Made by a program: the position numbers and the translations under genes. From NCBI GenBank assembly GCA_040386355.1, contig JAZKFP010000224.1, forward strand, positions 1-9,196: 9,196 nucleotides of DNA. Direction: 5' to 3'. Below the pieces are notes generated by a model. That model searched no databases. It was not told where the DNA came from and worked only from the letters and a program-made list of their open reading frames with translations. How positions within the stretch are numbered: the first letter of the stretch is position 1; every line of letters begins with the position of its first letter. This DNA comes from JAZKFP01 sp040386355. GTDB lineage: Bacteria > Pseudomonadota > Gammaproteobacteria > Pseudomonadales > UBA6940. Shown piece by piece: positions 7,639 to 9,196 of this stretch.

Positions 7639-7666
7639 TTTTTATTCGGAAAATAAAATATGTCAG
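7639..7666 (-). promoter_or_regulatory. Candidate mnmC promoter overlapping the purU start
   Basis: On the minus strand, CTGACA (7666-7661) is followed after 16 bp by TAAAAA (7644-7639). The -35 matches consensus at 5 of 6 positions and the -10 at 4 of 6. It would overlap the purU start codon and ribosome binding region and leave a very short mnmC leader. It is listed because the 33-bp gap forces at least one promoter to overlap neighbouring coding sequence; chance similarity is quite possible. Confidence 0.22.
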
Positions 7667-8529
7667 ACCAATGTATTCGATTGCTAGTGCAATGCCCGGA
7701 CAGATCTGGAATTGTGGCAGCTGTATCCGGTTTTTTGCAACAACACAAAGCCAATATTACCGCTTTAGATCAGTTTTCAACTGACTCAGTAGGCGGAAAA
7801 TTATTTATGCGAATCGTTTGTCAAATTGACTCAAATTTGGTGCAAGACGAATTAGCCTTCAAATCATTTCAACAAAATTTTCAACAAAATGTTGCTGATC
7901 ACTTTAAAATGACGTGGTCGATGACATTTTCAGAATTGAAAAAAAATATTTATATCCTTGTTTCAAAACACGACCATGCATTAATGGAATTACTCTGGGA
8001 ATGGAATCGTGGTGAATTGCACGCTAATATTTGCGGTGTTATTAGCAATCATGAAGATTTGAAAAAAGAAGTATTACAATTTGGCGTACCTTTTTATCAC
8101 ATTCCAGTGAGCGCTAATACACGTTCTGAATCTGAGAAAGAAGTTTTAAAAATATGTAAAAATAATTGTGATTTAATTGTACTTGCACGCTATATGCAAA
8201 TTTTATCGCCAGATTTTGTCAATCATTTCCCAAATAAAATTATTAATATTCACCATTCTTTTTTACCCGCTTTTGTTGGTGCAGATCCCTATCGACAAGC
8301 ATTTGAAAGAGGCGTAAAGGTTATTGGAGCAACCGCGCATTACGTTACGGATGAACTCGATATGGGTCCGATTATCAGTCAAGATGTTGAACATGTAACA
8401 CATAGAGAAACGGTTTTATCTTTACGGTCAACGGGGCGAGAAATTGAAAGACGGGTTTTAGCGCAAGCTGTTAAATGGCATATCGAAGATCGTGTATTTG
8501 TGCACGAAAATAAAACGCTAATATTCTAA
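7660..8529 (+). CDS. purU: Formyltetrahydrofolate deformylase PurU
   Basis: PurU hydrolyses 10-formyltetrahydrofolate to formate and tetrahydrofolate, balancing the one-carbon pools and, in E. coli, supplying formate for PurT-dependent purine synthesis. The 289-aa protein has the usual family length. An N-terminal ACT domain (about 5-85, beginning RLLVQCPDRSGIVAAVSGFL) is followed by a formyltransferase-type catalytic domain (about 95-280). Within that, INIHHSFLPAF carries the expected Asn196 and His198, and VTDELDMGPII supplies Asp234, matching the Asn-His-Asp triad of the GAR transformylase fold. The family block FVGADPYRQAFERGVKVIG is present. The ACT domain places this as PurU and not PurN. 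The start is the ATG at 7660 with GGA about 9 nt upstream. In E. coli the enzyme is activated by methionine and inhibited by glycine; that is family knowledge. The STAS gene converges on its 3' end, 85 bp away. Confidence 0.95.
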   Translation: MSDQCIRLLVQCPDRSGIVAAVSGFLQQHKANITALDQFSTDSVGGKLFMRIVCQIDSNLVQDELAFKSFQQNFQQNVADHFKMTWSMTFSELKKNIYILVSKHDHALMELLWEWNRGELHANICGVISNHEDLKKEVLQFGVPFYHIPVSANTRSESEKEVLKICKNNCDLIVLARYMQILSPDFVNHFPNKIINIHHSFLPAFVGADPYRQAFERGVKVIGATAHYVTDELDMGPIISQDVEHVTHRETVLSLRSTGREIERRVLAQAVKWHIEDRVFVHENKTLIF

Positions 8530-8614
8530 AAAATCGTATATGCGAAATAAAAATTCTTTATCAATAGGAAAATAAAATTTTCGAACTGTTGCACAGTATC
8601 TTTCTAATTTAATT

Positions 8615-8917
8615 TTATTCAATAAAAAATTTACGGTCAAAATGCGATATCGATAAAACTTTTTTAATTTGAGGGCGCGCATTAATGATTCGTATCGCCA
8701 TTTCGTCACCTAATGTTTTTCGCATATTTACCAGCATACCCAATGCACTACTGTCCATATGATTAGCTTCGCGCAAATCTAAAATATAACCGCTGCATTC
8801 ATTAGGCTTATTGGAATAGGATTCTTTAAATTCATGCAGTTGTTCAAAATTAAATTTACCAATAATTTGAATAATGCATTCTTGCTTTTCACTTTGATAG
8901 CTGACTGCCACGCTCAT
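8615..8917 (-). CDS. Single STAS-domain protein (anti-sigma factor antagonist type)
   Basis: The 100-aa protein is a stand-alone STAS domain of the SpoIIAA/RsbV kind, the usual size for these switch proteins. The central YILDLREANHMDSSALGMLV (44-63) has the strand, turn and helix pattern of the family. Ser57, the second serine of DSS, aligns with the residue phosphorylated in SpoIIAA. It is soluble, with no signal peptide or membrane segment. In known systems such proteins bind a serine kinase/anti-sigma factor when unphosphorylated; in other gammaproteobacteria they work with PP2C phosphatase response regulators or in lipid-transport operons (MlaB-like). No such partner is in this window, so the role is open. 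GAGGT (8930-8926 on the minus strand) lies 8 nt before the ATG at 8917, supporting that start. It converges with purU and its upstream region runs into the element at 9010. Confidence 0.85.
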   Translation of the reverse strand: MSVAVSYQSEKQECIIQIIGKFNFEQLHEFKESYSNKPNECSGYILDLREANHMDSSALGMLVNMRKTLGDEMAIRIINARPQIKKVLSISHFDRKFFIE

Positions 8918-9009
8918 TGGTTACTACCTCAACAACATCAAAGATATAAATATTTCTGTCTTTAAAAAGGTTAGTACCAACAAAGCAAGCTGCCAAATCT
9001 TAAGAATTT

Positions 9010-9196
9010 TTTACACTAAATGCAGATGGGATTTCCTAAAATAATTTTCTAATATTCAATCAGTAGTAGGCAGAACTTAACACGGGCGAAAGATGTTTCG
9101 CCCCTACATAAAATGATTACTTTCCTAAAAATACCCCAGTCTTTGAAGAGTATTGTAGGGGCGAAACATCTTTCGCCCGCATGTACTTTCCCACAA
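9010..9196. mobile_element. MITE-like palindromic element, second copy, cut by window end
   Basis: Positions 9018-9108 align without gaps to 65-155 at about 80% identity, including the terminal repeat AAATGCAGATGGGATTTCCT. The two 26-bp arms are at 9083-9108 and 9154-9179 and are exact reverse complements, with hairpin loops GATG and CATC in place of AATG and CATT. The spacer between arms (9109-9153) is 45 nt, against 98 nt in the first copy, and is unrelated to it. After the second arm both copies continue ATG, two or three variable bases, CTTTCCCAC. By symmetry the right end should fall near 9252, outside the window. It lacks the 60-bp flanking repeat, and the 92 bp between it and the STAS start (8918-9009) show no clear promoter. 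Confidence 0.7.

Noticed and set aside
8568..8582. GAAAAT-AAA-ATTTTC inverted repeat between purU and the STAS gene as a bidirectional terminator.
   Set aside because: The stem is nearly all A-T and would be very weak; such sequence is expected by chance at this base composition.
8965..8995. TTGGCAGCTTGC upstream of the STAS gene (minus strand) as a sigma-54 promoter.
   Set aside because: The GG and GC dinucleotides are too close together for the -24/-12 spacing.

Overview
The window looks like an AT-rich gammaproteobacterial chromosome segment. The full-length two-domain MnmC, RsmJ and PurU are all typical of gammaproteobacteria. The low GC content and the density of palindromic repeats resemble host-associated lineages such as Legionellales, but that placement is inference and no lineage marker is present.

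Layout from left to right: (1) positions 1-350 hold a 60-bp dispersed repeat running into a 294-bp MITE-like palindromic element (57-350). (2) rsmJ, a 16S rRNA methyltransferase gene, begins 3 bp after that element on the + strand (353-1237). (3) Positions 1238-1597 hold a GC-rich repeat block, a second copy of the 60-bp repeat (1404-1463) and a second palindromic element (1449-1577) with related ends but a different core. (4) A very large membrane sensor histidine kinase lies on the - strand (1598-5524), with predicted order MASE1, CHASE, two membrane helices, CHASE, PAS, PAS, HisKA, HATPase. (5) mnmC, a bifunctional tRNA wobble-uridine modification enzyme, is on the - strand (5737-7626). (6) purU, formyltetrahydrofolate deformylase, is on the + strand (7660-8529), divergent from mnmC across only 33 bp. 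(7) A small STAS-domain (anti-anti-sigma type) protein is on the - strand (8615-8917), converging on purU. (8) From about 9010 to the window edge there is a partial second copy of the element at 57-350, in the same orientation.

The genes do not form an obvious pathway operon. rsmJ, mnmC and purU are housekeeping genes for rRNA modification, tRNA modification and one-carbon balance. The kinase and the STAS protein are signalling proteins with no partner in the window (no response regulator, anti-sigma kinase or phosphatase). mnmC and the kinase share a strand but are 209 bp apart, so the kinase probably has its own promoter.

The most unusual content is the repeat system. There are three palindromic elements. 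Two carry head-to-head 26-bp arms that are perfectly complementary within each copy; they differ by one base between copies, and both arms carry the change. The third has similar terminal repeats but an unrelated palindromic core. Two of the elements are preceded by the same flanking repeat, and one abuts the rsmJ start codon.
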